Positions 20,466-30,894 of a stretch of 64,000 nucleotides of DNA are shown in pieces. This DNA comes from Closterium sp. Naga37s-1 (lineage: Eukaryota > Streptophyta > Zygnematophyceae > Desmidiales > Closteriaceae), in assembly GCA_947471745.1 (NCBI GenBank), contig CANJKZ010000010.1, forward strand, positions 2,327,501 to 2,391,500, read 5' to 3'. Positions within the stretch are counted from its first letter, which is position 1. The number at the start of each line of letters is the position of its first letter. Made by a program: the position numbers and the translations under genes. Under the pieces are notes generated by a model that made no database searches, was not told where the DNA came from, and saw nothing but the letters and a program-made list of their open reading frames with translations.

Positions 20466-21575
20466 CTATGAGAGTGCGATTGCGACGCTCGGCAACTCCA
20501 TTCTGGCAGGAGAGTGCGGGAGGGTCGAGGTTTGGCGAATGCCATGAGAGGAGCAGTAAGAGGAGAGAGAATGATTAAAGAACTCACCACCACCGTCGGA
20601 GTGGAAACGCGCGACAGGACGCCCGAAGCGAAGGCGAGCCTGTTCAGCCCAGCGAATGATGAGAGAAGGGGCGTCAGATTTGGCACGAAGTGGATAGACA
20701 GTGGCAAAGCGGGAATGGTCATCGACGAGAAGGAGAAAGTAACATTGACCTTGTTGGTAGGCAATTGGGGAAGGACCCCAGAGGTCCATATGCACGAGAT
20801 CAAGAGGCTGGGGGGAGGCAGAAGGGGAAGAAGGATGAGGAGACCGAGAGAGCTTGGCTTGAACACAAGGAGTGCATAGAGGAGCGGGAGAGGGAGGAAG
20901 GGGCGGGAGAGAGGAGGGAAGATCATGAAGCATTTTCGAATGGACCATGCTGCGAAGAAGAGGGAAGTTTGGGTGGCCGAGGCGATGATGGAGAAGAAGG
21001 GTAGGTTTGGTGAGAGAGCGACAATCGCAAGAGGAAATGGGTGGAGCGGAAGCGGGGGAAGTGTGATGCGCAGACGAGGGGAGAGAAACACGGAGGGTAT
21101 AGAGATGAGAGGTAGGGGAAAGGGTGAAACGAGCAAGATGGCGGTCTTGGTAATGAAGATGACAGTAAAGTTCACCTGCGGGGAAACTCGCTCGCACACC
21201 AAGGCATTGGAGGGCGGAGAGGGAGAGAAGGTTATGACGATAAGAGGGAACATAGAGGCTAGTGACTGCGCCAGAGGGGGAGGCAGGACAAGGAAGAGAG
21301 GAGGCGCCGGTGCATGTCAGGATCATGGTCTCCCCAGCTCCATAAATAAAGAGAGGGCGGGGAAAGGACCGAAGAACACCAGCATCACAAAAAACAGAGT
21401 CAGTAGCACCACTGTCGAGGACAAAGTCCAAGGTGCGAGGGAGAGAGAGAGAGAGAGTAGCAACCGTGGAGCATGAATATGGAGAGACAACGCTGGGAGA
21501 AGAAGGAAGAAATGGCATGGCAAAGCGAGGGTCCATGAGAGGAGAAGCACCAAGAATGCTAGGATGAGAACGCAT
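20466..21575 (-). pseudogene. Protease and integrase N-terminal half of copia I
   Basis: 369 codons. The protease active site is FVLDSGATDSVFC (DSGA). The integrase zinc region has LLLHHRLGHPNFPLL and CTPCVQAK. The core has HMDLWGPSP and FHSDGGGEFF (two Asp). The Glu segment is disrupted: the DNA still encodes QNGVAERRNRT, but in another frame, so an indel lies just before it. The N-terminal 45 residues (RSHPSILGAS onward) are the end of gag. No CCHC knuckle is recognisable. Confidence 0.82.
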
Positions 21576-21589
21576 GATTACATTGAGCG

Positions 21590-22354
21590 CAGAGGGAAAA
21601 ACATTTGCACCAGGAGTCGCGACGGAAAGCGATGGCGGGGCAGGGGACTAACGACGCTGGTGAGACTGTGGAAACGAGATAGGAGGAGAGGTCCAGCGGT
21701 AAAAGGGAGAGGCGGTGGGAGAGAGGGGAGCAGATGACGCGTAGGATAGGGGAAGTAGAGGTAAGGAATGAGGGACAGCAGCAGGAGGGAGAGGGCAGTA
21801 GCGGCGAGGAAGAGAGGGAGTCGTAAGAATGGGCGCTATAGGAGGGGTAGGAGACAGAAGCAGAGCAGCTAAGGGGAGAAATAAGAGGCGGAGGAATACG
21901 GTGAAGTAGTCTGCTGCTGAGCAGCTGGGGGGAGAAATAAGAGGTGGAGGAATATGGGCGGAGTAAACTGCTGCTGCGCCGCTGAGGGGAGAAATAAGAG
22001 GCGGAGGAATATGGGCGGAGTAGTCTGCTGCTGCGCCGCTGAGGGGAGAAATAGAGGGGGAGGGATAGGGATGGAGTATTCTGCTGCTGCGCCACTGAGG
22101 GGAGAAATAAGAGGAAGAGGGAAAGTGTGAGAAGGAGTACGACGACGAGACAAGGTCAGCAACCAGCTGCAGCAGATGGAGAGAGGAGAGGAGGAGGGTG
22201 AAGGGGCGGATTGTATGGAGAAGGGTCTTGATAGAGGGGAGAGGAGCGGAGAGAGGCACAACCACCAGGCGAAATCAGCAGCCAGCTGCTACAACTGAGG
22301 TGAGAAAGGAGGCGGAGGAAAGAGGAAGGTTGTAGAGGGAATGAAGGGAGAGAG
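21590..22354 (-). repeat. Gag-region remnant of copia I with tandem repeats
   Basis: About 21860-22110 holds four to five copies of a unit of about 63 bp (on the minus strand CAGCGGCGCAGCAGCAG, then CTCCGCCCATATTCCTCCGC, then TTATTTCTCCCCT). ORFs rich in Ser, Pro and Leu run through it in several frames, so none is convincing. The expected gag of copia I is not visible; the region is either its decayed gag end or inserted repeat DNA. Confidence 0.5.
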
Positions 22355-22490
22355 TGTCAAACATTATATGTTTAAATTGTGTAGGCTATAGTGGGTTTAG
22401 CCTTAGGGGGTACAACTTTGTTAGGGTTTCCTACTTGTATCCCCCTCCTACCTAGTTTCATCCATTCTCGTTCACCTCTACTTTACAACA
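22355..22490 (+). repeat. 5' LTR of copia H (136 bp)
   Basis: TGTCAAAC...CTTTACAACA, followed at once by TGGTATCCGA. It is related to the 126-bp LTRs of A, C and G (TGTCAAAC start, TTGTGTAGGCTATAGTGGG, TTTCCTACTTGTA) but ten bases longer and clearly diverged. Confidence 0.82.
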
Positions 22491-22502
22491 TGGTATCCGA
22501 CG

Positions 22503-22520
22503 CCTAGGTCAGGACCTAGG
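22503..22520 (+). other. Perfect 8-bp hairpin after the primer site (copia H)
   Basis: CCTAGGTC and GACCTAGG flank the dinucleotide AG. It sits where A, C and G have a GTTCCC/GGGAAC hairpin, but the sequence differs. A TTGGGCCCACC box follows at 22535-22545, as in the siblings. Confidence 0.75.
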
Positions 22521-22544
22521 ACCGAAGTTGGTTTGGGCCCACCG

Positions 22545-23700
22545 TTCCACCGCGCCGTCGAGCGCCCCTTCTCGCGCCGTCGAGCGCCCCTTCTTGCGCC
22601 GTCGAGCGCCCCTCCTAGCGCCGTCGAGCGCCCCTTCTAGCGCCGTCGAGCGCCCCTACTAGCGCCGTCGTGCGCCCTAGTGGCCGCCGCCCGTAGGCTG
22701 CCCATCGCCCGTAGGCTGCCCGTCGCCTGCCGTCGCCCGTAGGCCGCCCTTACGCTGCCCGTACGCAGCCCGTAGGCCGCCAGTACGCCGCCCGTAGGCC
22801 GCTGCCGCCCGTAGGCAGCCTGTACGCCGCCCGTAGGCCGCTGCCGTCCGTAGGCAGCCCGTAGGCAGCCCAGTGGCGGCCCGTACGCCGCCCGTAGGCC
22901 GCTCACGCGCAGGCCGTGACCCGCGCGCCGCGGCTACTTCACGCCGACGCCTGCAGCCCGCCGGAACCCGTGCGCGTCGCCCCCCTGCCCCTTCGCGACG
23001 CCCTTACGGGACCCGCGCGTCGCCCCCGCCTCGTCGCGACGCAGCTGCGGGACCCGCGCGTCGCCCCCGCCTCGTCGCGACGCAGCTGCGGGACCCGCGC
23101 GTCGCCCCCGCCTCGTCGCGACGCAGCTGCGGGACCCGCGCGTCGCCCCCGCCTCGTCGCGACGCAGCTGCGGGACCCGCGCGTCGCCCCCGCCTCGTCG
23201 CGACGCAGCTGCGGGACCCGCACGCGTCGCCCCTGCCTCGTCGCGTCGCCCCCGCGCGCGACCCGCGCGTCGCCCCTGCTCACCGTGGCGCCCTGCCCTA
23301 CCCCGCGCCCGCCCTTGGGACGGCCGCCCCTGGCCCCTAGAGCAGCCGCACCTACAACAGCCGCCCCTGGCCTCTGGAGCAGCTGCACCTACAGCCGCCC
23401 CTGGACCCTGGAGCAGCCGCCCCTGCAGCAGCCGCCCCTGGCCACCTGGAGCAGCCACCACAGCAGGAGCCGCCCCTGGACCCTGGAGCAGCCGCCCCTG
23501 CAGCAGCCGCCCCTGGCCCCTGGAGCAGCCGCCACTGCAAGAGCCGCCCCTGGCCCCTGGAGCAGCCGCCCCTGCAGCAGCCGTCCCTGGCCCTTGGACC
23601 AGCCGCCACTGCAAGAGCCGCCCCTGGCCACTGGAGCAGCCGCCCCTGCAGCAGCCGCCCCTGACCCCTGGAGCAGCTGCCGTCGCGGCCCGGCCCCGCC
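22545..23700 (+). repeat. GC-rich tandem-repeat leader of copia H
   Basis: Successive blocks: CGCCGTCGAGCGCCCCTTCT units (about 22550-22680); CCCGTAGGCCGC units (about 22680-22910); five copies of an exact 41-bp unit starting ACCCGCGCGTCGCCC (23011-23220); and CCCCTGGAGCAGCCGCC units (about 23330-23680). The long ORFs here are repeat artefacts. A short stretch rich in CTACTGCTGC follows up to the start of the ORF. Confidence 0.85.
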
Positions 23701-23921
23701 CTGCAGCAGCTGCCGCGGAGCTCCCTGCCGCGGCCCAGCCCCGCCCTGCAGTTGTAGCGGCCCCGCTGTCGCCACCGTCTTGCGCCTACCGCGCCGACCA
23801 CTGGTGAGCATTACCCTGCCCGCACTGCTACCACTACTACTTCTGCTACTGCCTCTACTGCTCCTACTGTTACTGCTGTTACTGCCGCTACTGCTGCTAC
23901 TGCTGCTCCTGGCGTGGCCAG

Positions 23922-26900
23922 ATGCAGCTCCAGGGCCGTGCGCGTGAGTCCCTCACGCCCCAGCAGCTTCGTGAGTGGTACGCTAGTTGGGGCTGTCGGG
24001 GTGGCCGTAGTGATTGTCGCTCTCGAGTGGGTCGTTCGGGAGCTCCTGGTAGTGGACAGGTGCAGCTGTCGTGTCCTCTTTCGCCCCAGCAGCTTCGTGA
24101 GTGGTACGCTAGTTGGGGCTGTCGGGGTGGCCGTAGTGGTAGTCGCTCTGGAGTGGGTCGGTCGGGAGCTTCTGGTAGTGGACAGGTGCAGCTACCGTGT
24201 TCTCTTTCGCCCCAGCAGCTTCGTGAGTGGTACGCCAGTTGGGGCTGTCGAGGTGGCCGTAGTGGTAGTCGCTCTGGAGTGCGTCGTTTGGGAGCTTCTG
24301 GTAGTGGACAGGTGCAGCTGCCGTGTCCTGTGAGTGAGGCTGCCGCTCTAGGTGCTAGTGCGTCTGTTGCCCTAGGTGCTGGTGAGGCTACCACTCCCGG
24401 TACTCGCGTGTCTGCTACCCCAGGTGCTGGTGAGGCTGCTGCTCTAGGTGCTAGTGAGTCTGCCCCCCCTGGTACTGAGTCGACTGAGGCACTGCACACC
24501 TTCACACTGGACTCAGGTGCTTCTCGCTGTTTCTTTCGTGACCGCACTACCCTTGAGCCGCTTGCTCGGCCAGTTGCTGTCTCTCTCGCTGACCCCTCTG
24601 GGGGTCCGGTCATTGCGACCTCCTCCACTGTCCTTCCTTGTCCTGCGGTCCCGTCGGGCACACTGTCAGGTCTCCACCTCCCCTCGTTCTCTACGAACTT
24701 GGTGGCGGGTTGTGCGCTCCAGGACGGGGGTGTTCACCAGTTCACCCCTGCCTACGAGCGCGTGACACACTGCACGTGTGCTCGGACGGGCCGTCACCTG
24801 GCTACCTTCACTCGGCAGCCGGGTTCGGACCTGTACACACTGACCACTGAGTCCCCTCAGGTAGCTGCGTCTGCGTCTGCGTCAGGTCAGCTGTCGGCCC
24901 CCTGCTCGTGTCGCTCTCTGGCGCACGAGACCGTCCTCTGGCACCACCGACTTGGTCACCCGTCCATGCAGCGCCTTCGTGCCATGCACAAACGGTACCT
25001 TGTCTCTGGTCTTCCCAGGGTTCTCCCTCCCCTCCCACCCTCGCCTGCTCCTCCCTGTCTTCCCTGTGTCGAGGGGCGGCAGCGCGCCGCTCCTCACTCC
25101 TCCTCGTTTCCCCCGACGACTGCTCCCTTGCAGACGCTCCACATGGACGTGTGGGGCCCAGCCCGCGTCCGTGGTCAGGGTCAGGAGAGGTACTTCCTGA
25201 TAGTTGTTGACGACTACTCGCGCTACACCACGGTCTTCCCCTTGCGCACCAAGGGTGAGGTCCCTGATGTTTTGATCCCTTGGATCCGCGCTTCTCGTCT
25301 CCAGCTCAGCGAGCGTTTCCACTCGGACTTTCCTGTCCTGCGCTTGCACTCTGACAGAGGTGGTGAGTTCTCCTCCGACCTCTTGGCAGCCTACTGTGCG
25401 GAGCACGGCATTCGCCAGTCGTTCACGCTTCCGGCCTCTCCACAGCAGAATGGGGTTGCTGAGCGCCGCATTGGCTTGGTCATGGAGGTCGCTCGTACCT
25501 CCTTGATCCATGCGGCTGCCCCCCACTTTCTGTGGCCGTTTGCGGTCCGCTACGCTGCGCATCAGCTCAACCTCTGGCCCCGTGTCTCCGTTCCGGAGAC
25601 TTCGCCGACACTGCGTTGGACGGGAGAGGTTGGCGATGCGTCACGCTTTCGGGTCTGGGGATCTCGAGCTTTTGTCCGCGATACGTCTGCGGACAAGCTC
25701 TCCTCCCGCGCTGTTCCTTGTGTCTTCCTTGGCTTTGTCCCGGACGCGTCTGGTTGGCAGTTTTACCACCCCACCTCGCGCAGTGTCCTGCCTTCTCAGG
25801 ACGTCACGTTCGACGAGTCCGTCCCCTACTACCGCCTCTTCCCCTACCGCACTGCCCCGCTTCCCCCCCCGCCTCTCTTCCTCGCGCCAGGTGCTGCTGT
25901 GGTAGACCCCCTCCCCCCTCAGGGTGCCGCTCCCTCAGGTGTGTCCCAGGTAGACCCGGTTGAGCCTGTCGAGGTAGCTGTCGACTCTCGTCCTGCTGAG
26001 GGTGCTGAGCCTGAGCGTGCGGAGCCTGGGGGTGCGGAGCCTGGGGGTGCGGAGCCTGGGGGTGCGGAGTCTGGGGGTGCTGAGCCTGGGGGTGCGGAGC
26101 CTGCGGGTGCTGAGTCTGGGGGTGCTGAGTCTGGAGGTGCTGCGCCTGGGAGTGCTACACCTGGAGGAGCTCTCTCCTCACAGCAGCTGCGTGAGTGGTA
26201 CTTACAGTACTGCAGCCTCAGGAGAGGTGCTTCTGGAGCTAGGAGTACTGCTGGAGCTGGGGCTAGTGCTTCCCCTCCTAGGCGGGAGCTACCCTCTCCC
26301 CAGCGGCTCCGAGAGTGGTACGCACGGCGCTGCAATCTCCGGAGTGGCGCTCCTAGTGTCGCGGACCCTGGAGCTGGAGGTGCTGCTGCTGCTGGCGGTG
26401 CTGCTAGTGCTAGTGGAGGTGCTGCTGGTGCTGGAGCTGCTGGAGGTGCTGCTGCTACTGGTGGTGCTGCTGGTGCTGCTGGAGTTGCTGGAGGTGCTGC
26501 TGGTGCTGTTGCTGTTGGAGCTGCTGGAGGTACTGCTACTCCTGGAGGTGCTGCTGGTGCTGCGGACCCTGGAGTTGGAGCTGCGGCTGGTGCTGCGGAC
26601 CCGGGCGTTGGAGCTGCTGCTGGTGCTGCGGACCCTGGAGTTGGAGCTGCTGCTGGTGCTGCGGACCCTGGAGTTGGAGCTGCTGCTGGTGCTGAGGACC
26701 CTGGAGTTGGTGCTGCTGCTGGTGCTGACGACCCTGGCGCTGGTGTCTCTGCTGGTTCTGGAGACGCTGCGCGGCCGCGGCCGTACTTTGTTCCGCTCCT
26801 TCAGCAGGTTCTTGGTCAGCCTCCTCCTCCTTGTCCTCCTCCCTCCTTAGAGTGTCCTCCGTCTGTCCAGTCGCAGTCACAGTTACCGTCTGCCTCCCCT

Positions 26901-27101
26901 CTCCCTGGTCCTTCTCCTTACACTGGTCCGACTGGAGGTCTTACGGAGCGTCGTGAGCCTGAGTCTCGTCCTGCGTCGCCTGAGTCTCGTCGAGCGTCGC
27001 CTGTTCGTGCTGCTCACACTGGTCGTCGTGTCCCGCGTCAGCGTCCTCCTGCTGTCCCAGGCACTCACCAGATGGCGCTTTGTCCTTCTACTGCTCCTTA
27101 G
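23922..27101 (+). pseudogene. Shortened gag, protease, integrase and linker of copia H
   Basis: 1059 codons from the ATG at 23922 (MQLQGRARES). Copy C has an ATG at the same site. The capsid-like gag domain of A and F is absent. Instead residues 10-130 hold three tandem copies of a unit of about 40 residues that begins PQQLREWYASWGCRGG. Protease follows (LDSGASRCFF, about residue 194), then integrase (WHHRLGHPS; MDVWGPAR; LHSDRGGEFSS; NGVAERRIG; D, D, E complete). The linker starts near 26000 with GGAEP-type repeats, has two more REWY motifs (26190, 26310), and then Gly/Ala repeats. It ends at TAG 27099, where C reads on; the frame continues open into RT. Confidence 0.87.
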
Positions 27102-28151
27102 CGTGTCCCTCTCCCGTCTCCTCCTGCGTCCTCTCTTCCTGCTCTTGCTGACCCTGAATCTGACTCCCTTCGTGCTACCAGTCCTACTGTCACGCGTCTC
27201 CTGGCTACTGTTGTCACTGACCCTTCCTCTGAGTCCACTGCTGCGTCTGCCCTAGTTGCTGAGCTTGTCGACTTTGCTGCCGCTTGTCGTCTAGACTACG
27301 CCGCTAGCCTAGTTGCTGAGTCTGAGTCTGTCTGTCCTCCGTCCGTCGGGGGTGAGTGTGCTCTTGGCACGGACGTCCTTGAGGACAGGCAGGAGGAGTT
27401 TGAGTGCTTTGCCGCTGCTTTACCTCATCTCGTATCCATGCTAGTTGCCCCTGAGGGAGACCCGGATGCACCAGACATCCCGACTCCGCGCTCTTACGCA
27501 GAGGCGATAGAGGGTCCCTACTCCTCTCAGTGGCAGACAGCCATGGACGCAGAGATGGCCTCCTGGAAGTCCACAGGCACCTACGTCGACGAGGTTCCCC
27601 CACCTGGGGCGAACATCGTCAGTGGCATGTGGATTTTCAGGGTGAAGCGGCCGCCGGGTTCTCCGCCTGTCTTCAAGGCGCGTTACGTTGCACGAGGCTT
27701 CAGTCAGCGAGAGGGAGTTGACTTCTTCCAGACCTTCTCCCCGACCCCGAAGATGACCACTCTTCGGGTTCTGCTGCACGTCGCCGCTCAGCGTGACTAC
27801 GAGCTCCACTCTCTTGACTTCAGCACTGCTTTCCTACAGGGCAGCCTGCACGAGGAGATCTGGCTGCGTCGCCCACCTGGCTTCACTGGGTCGTTCCCTC
27901 CTGGTACCCAGTGGAGCCTCCGGCGGCCAGTCTACGGTCTCCGACAGGCGCCACGTGAGTGGCACGACACACTGAGGACTACACTTGCGGCTCTTGGGTT
28001 CGCTCCTTCTACTGCTGACCCGTCGCTGTTTCTACGCACCGACACCTCGTTGCCGCCGTTCTACATCCTCGTGTACGTCGACGACTTGGTCTTTGCCACT
28101 GCTGACACTGCGGCACTCGCCCACGTGAAGTCGGAGCTGCAGAAGAGACAC
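27102..28151 (+). pseudogene. RT (partial) of copia H
   Basis: Same frame as the preceding ORF, open after TAG. It contains EMASWKSTGTYVDEV, MWIFRVKRPPGSP, RYVARGFSQREGVD, FSTAFLQGSLHEE, VYGLRQAPREW and an intact YVDDLVFATAD near 28075. After QKRHT the sequence switches to the antisense of the G leader, removing the remainder of RT and all of RNase H. Copy C shows the expected continuation (DLGELRSYLG). Confidence 0.87.
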
Positions 28152-28339
28152 ACGCGGACGGCGCTGGAGCTACATCTGGCCACGCCAGGAGCAGCAGTAG
28201 CAGTAGAAAGAGCAGTAGCAGCAAGAGCAGCAGTAACAGCAGTACGGGCAGGGCAGTGCTCACCAGTGGCGAGAAGGGCAGGCGTATGACGGCGGCAACG
28301 GCGAGGCCGCTACCACTGTAGGGCGAGGGCTCCGCGGCA

Positions 28340-29110
28340 GCTGCAGGGGCGGCTGCTCCAGGGGCGGCAGTTGTAGGGGCGGCTGCTCCAGGGGCGGCTG
28401 CTGCAGGGGCGGCTGCTCCAGGGGCGGCTGCTGCAGGGGCGGCTGCTCCAGGGGCGGCTGCTCCAGGGGCGGCTGCTGCAGGGGCGGCTGTTCCAGGGGC
28501 GGCTGCTGCAGGGGTGGCTGCTCCAGGGGCGGCTGCTGCAGTGGCGGCTGCTCCAGGGGCGGCTGCTGCAGGGGCGGCTGCTCCAGGGGCGGCTGCTGCA
28601 GGGGTGGCTGCTCCAGGGGCGGCTGCTGCAGGGGCGGCTCCTCCAGGGGCGGCTGCTGCAGGGGCGGCTGCTCCAGGGGCGGCTACTGCAGGGGTGGCTG
28701 CTCCAGGGGCGGCTGCTGCAGTGGCGGCTGCTCTTGGGGCGGCTGCTTCAGGGGCGGCTGCTCCAGGGGCGGCTGCTGCAGGGGAGGCTGCTCCAGGGGC
28801 GGCTGCTGCAGTGGCGGCTGCTCCAGGGGCGGCTTCTGCAGGGGCGGCTGCTCCAGGGGCGGCTGCTGCAGTGGCGGCTGCTCCAGGGGCGGCTGCTGCA
28901 GGGGCGGCTGCTCCAGGGGCGGCTGCTCCAGGGGCGGCTGCTGCAAGGGTGGCTGCTCCAGGGGCGGCTGCTGCAGTGGCGGCTGCTCCAGGGGCGGCTG
29001 CTTCAGTGGCGGCTGCTCCAGGGGCGGCTGCTTCAGGGGCGGCTGCTCCAGGGGCGGCTGCTGCAGTGGCGGCTGCTCCAGGGGCGGCTGCTGTAGTGGC
29101 GGCTGCTCCA
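28340..29110 (-). repeat. 15/30-bp tandem repeats in the leader of copia G
   Basis: About 50 units of 15 bp, GGGGCGGCTGCTCCA alternating with GGGGCGGCTGCTGCA to make a 30-bp higher unit. The unit length is a multiple of three, which explains Ala/Gly/Pro ORFs on both strands; I do not regard these as genes. Confidence 0.9.
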
Positions 29111-29284
29111 CGGCGCGGGTTAGGGCAGGGCGCCGCGGCGGGCAGGGGTGACGCCACGCGGGTCCCGCAGGGGCGTCGCGACGCACAGGAGCCGCGCCTC
29201 GCTGGTCCCGCAGGGGCGTCGCGACGAGGCAGGGGCGACGCGGCGGGGCCGCGACTGGCGACAGGGCGGGGCCGCTACGGGCAG

Positions 29285-29690
29285 CGGGGCGGGGCCGCGA
29301 AGGGAGCCGCGAGGGAGCCGCGAGGGGGCCGCGAGGGGGCCGTGAAGGGGCCGCGAGGGGGCCGCGAAGGGGCCGTGAAGGGGCCGCGAAGGGGCCGCGA
29401 AGGGGCCGCGAGGGGGCCGTGAAGGTGCCGCGAAGGGGCCGTGAAGGGGCCACGAAGGGGCCGTGAAGGGGCCGCGAAGGGGCCGTGAAGGGGCCGTGAA
29501 GGGGCCGCGAAGGGGCCGTGAGGGGGCCGTGAAGGGGCCGCGAAGGTGCCGCGAAGGGGCCGTGAAGGGGCCGCGAAGGGGCCGCGAAGGGAGGCCGCGA
29601 AGGGGCCACGAGGGGCCTGAAGGGGCCGCGAAGGGCCGTGAGAGGGGCCGTGAGAGGCCGTGAGAGGGGCCGCTACGGGGCCTTAGGGGA
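29285..29690 (-). repeat. 11-12-bp tandem repeats in the leader of copia G
   Basis: About 33 units of GGGGCCGCGAA or GGGGCCGTGAA, similar to the GGGGCCGTAAGGG units in the leader of A. Together with the 15-bp block they make up nearly all of the leader. Confidence 0.88.
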
Positions 29691-29815
29691 GCGCGACGGG
29701 CCACCAAGTGCAGGGGACGCGACGGGAGGGTAGGCACACGGGGCGCGACTCGGGCAGGGGCGAAGCGCGCTCCGGGCAGGAAAAAAAAATCGATATTCGG
29801 TGGGCCCTAGGAAAC

Positions 29816-29831
29816 GTTCCCACTAGGGAAC
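29816..29831 (-). other. Perfect hairpin after the primer site (copia G)
   Basis: GTTCCC-TAGT-GGGAAC, identical to those in A and C. It is followed on the element strand by GGGCCCACC and a T tract. Confidence 0.75.
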
Positions 29832-29833
29832 CT

Positions 29834-29844
29834 GCTCTATACCA
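29834..29844 (-). other. Primer-binding site of copia G
   Basis: TGGTATAGAGC on the minus strand, directly against the LTR and identical to that of copia C. Confidence 0.8.
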
Positions 29845-29970
29845 TGTGAAAGAACGAGGGATGAGTGAACTAGCAAGCAGGTGGGTACAAGTAGGAAAAC
29901 CTAAAAGTGTTGTACCCCATATTGTCTACCCCACTACAGCCTACACAGACTATAGCATATGAGTTTGACA
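29845..29970 (-). repeat. 5' LTR of copia G (126 bp)
   Basis: TG...CA, exactly 126 bp and very close to the C LTRs. It marks the right end of G; linker sequence of F starts at 29971. The adjacent five bases (GGTTC) have no partner at the broken left end. Confidence 0.9.
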
Positions 29971-30116
29971 GGTTCAGCACCCCCAAGCTCCACACGCTCA
30001 GGCTCAGCACCCCCAGGCTCCGCACACTCAGGCTCAGCACCTCCAGACGCAGCACCCCCCCCCAGCAGCACCAGAGTCGACAGCTACCTCGACAGGCTCA
30101 GCCAAGGGGAGTGGGT

Positions 30117-30602
30117 CTACCTGAGACACACCTGAGGGAGCAGGACCCTGAGGGGGGAGGAGGTCTGCTGGAGGAGGACCTGGTGCGAGGAAGAGCGACG
30201 GGGGGGGGGGGGGGGGGGGAGAGGGGCAGTGCGGTAGGGGAAGAGACGGTAAAGGGGAACCAACTCGTCAAACGTGACGTCCTGAGAGTGTAGGACACGG
30301 CGCATGGTGGGGTGGTAAAACTGCCAGCTAGGCGCGTCAAGGGGAGAGCCAAGGAAGACACAGGGAATGGCGCGGGAGGAGAGCTTGTCCGCAGAGGTGT
30401 CGCGGACAAAGGCACGAGAGCCCCAGACCCGGAACGCCGACGCATTGCCAACCTCCCCCGTCCAACGCAGTGTAGGCGAGGTCTCCGGCAAGGAGACACG
30501 GGGCCAGAGGTTGAGCTGATGCACAGCGTACTGGACCGCAAACGGCCACAGAAAATGGGGAGCAGCCGCATGGATCATGGAGGTACGAGCCACCTCCATG
30601 AC
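30117..30602 (-). pseudogene. Integrase C-terminal half and linker start of copia F
   Basis: Contains VMEVARTSMIHAAAPHFLWP, FRVWGSRAFVRDTSADKLSS, PCVFLGSPLDAPSWQFYHP and VLHSQDVTFDE, then a proline run. A run of 20 G at 30200-30219 (poly-C on the coding strand) disturbs the linker frame. The linker remainder (29971-30110) has the 15-bp GGCTCAGCACCCCCA-type repeats seen in A. It begins after the foreign segment at 30603. Confidence 0.8.
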
Positions 30603-30894
30603 ATTATAACAGTTTGACAGTTTTACGAGCAACATCAACAAGTGGCACCTGCGCAGTCAAACAACGGAGTCACTCCCATGAGTCTTGAAGGTTCATCCTT
30701 TGCGCGTGGAAATCAGCAGCCCACTTTCGCACCGTACGAGCCTCAATACGGCTCCGTTAGCTTCATGCCGAATCAGCTCCCACCTGGACAAGAAACAAAG
30801 ACGCTGGACGCACTTCAAATGCAGTAAGAGTTTGCACATGTTCTGAAACTCCAAACGGCAAGGATTTCTATACCAGGTCTTTTGAATTTGGGGT
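30603..30894. other. 292-bp foreign insert flanked by 39-bp direct repeats, inside F integrase
   Basis: The flanks 30564-30602 and 30895-30933 are the same 39-bp integrase sequence with one mismatch. The DNA between is not retroelement-like. It is less GC-rich and on the plus strand is open from 30618 to 30827 for about 69 Gln/Pro/Ser-rich residues without a clear ATG. An AG at 30619-30620 and a GTAAGAG at 30824 could be splice borders of a captured exon. Function unknown. Confidence 0.6.

Larger units (their letters stand above)
17691..22354 (-). mobile_element. Ty1/copia element I, 5' end lost
   Basis: Minus-strand copia with its 3' LTR at 17691-18018, RT and RNase H, integrase, protease and a Ser/Pro-rich repeat region. 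No 5' LTR or primer site is seen. The element stops where the LTR of H begins at 22355, so the 5' part was removed, probably with the arrival or rearrangement of H. It is a different copia family from A and from D. Confidence 0.85.
22355..28151 (+). mobile_element. Ty1/copia element H, 3' part lost
   Basis: 136-bp 5' LTR, primer site, repeat-rich leader, one very long ORF (shortened gag, protease, integrase) and RT up to just after YVDD. At about 28151 it joins the leader of G in opposite orientation. RNase H, polypurine tract and 3' LTR are missing. One TAG interrupts the coding frame. Confidence 0.9.
28152..29970 (-). mobile_element. Ty1/copia element G, only LTR and leader kept
   Basis: Minus-strand element with a 126-bp LTR, primer site, hairpin and a leader of about 1.5 kb. 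It ends just where copies C and H begin their ORF (sequence equal to WPDAAPA then the ATG region), at the fusion with H. No gag, pol or 3' LTR remains. Confidence 0.85.

Noticed and set aside
21424..21462. GA-rich microsatellite as regulatory site
   Set aside because: It lies in the protease coding region of copia I and only reflects Ser/Leu codons on the minus strand.
22873..23947. Arg/Pro-rich ORF of 343 codons in the H leader
   Set aside because: Made of 41-bp and 27-bp repeats; other frames are equally open and the real ORF starts at 23922.
26002..26850. Leu-rich 282-codon ORF
   Set aside because: A shifted reading of the linker of H, the mirror of the case in A.
28009..29737. Ala/Pro/Gly-rich ORFs on both strands of the G leader
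   Set aside because: Products of 15-bp repeats that stay open in many frames; they lie between primer site and the gag start.
22355..29970. H plus G as a single composite transposon
   Set aside because: The flanking 5-mers do not match, so there is no sign of a joint insertion.
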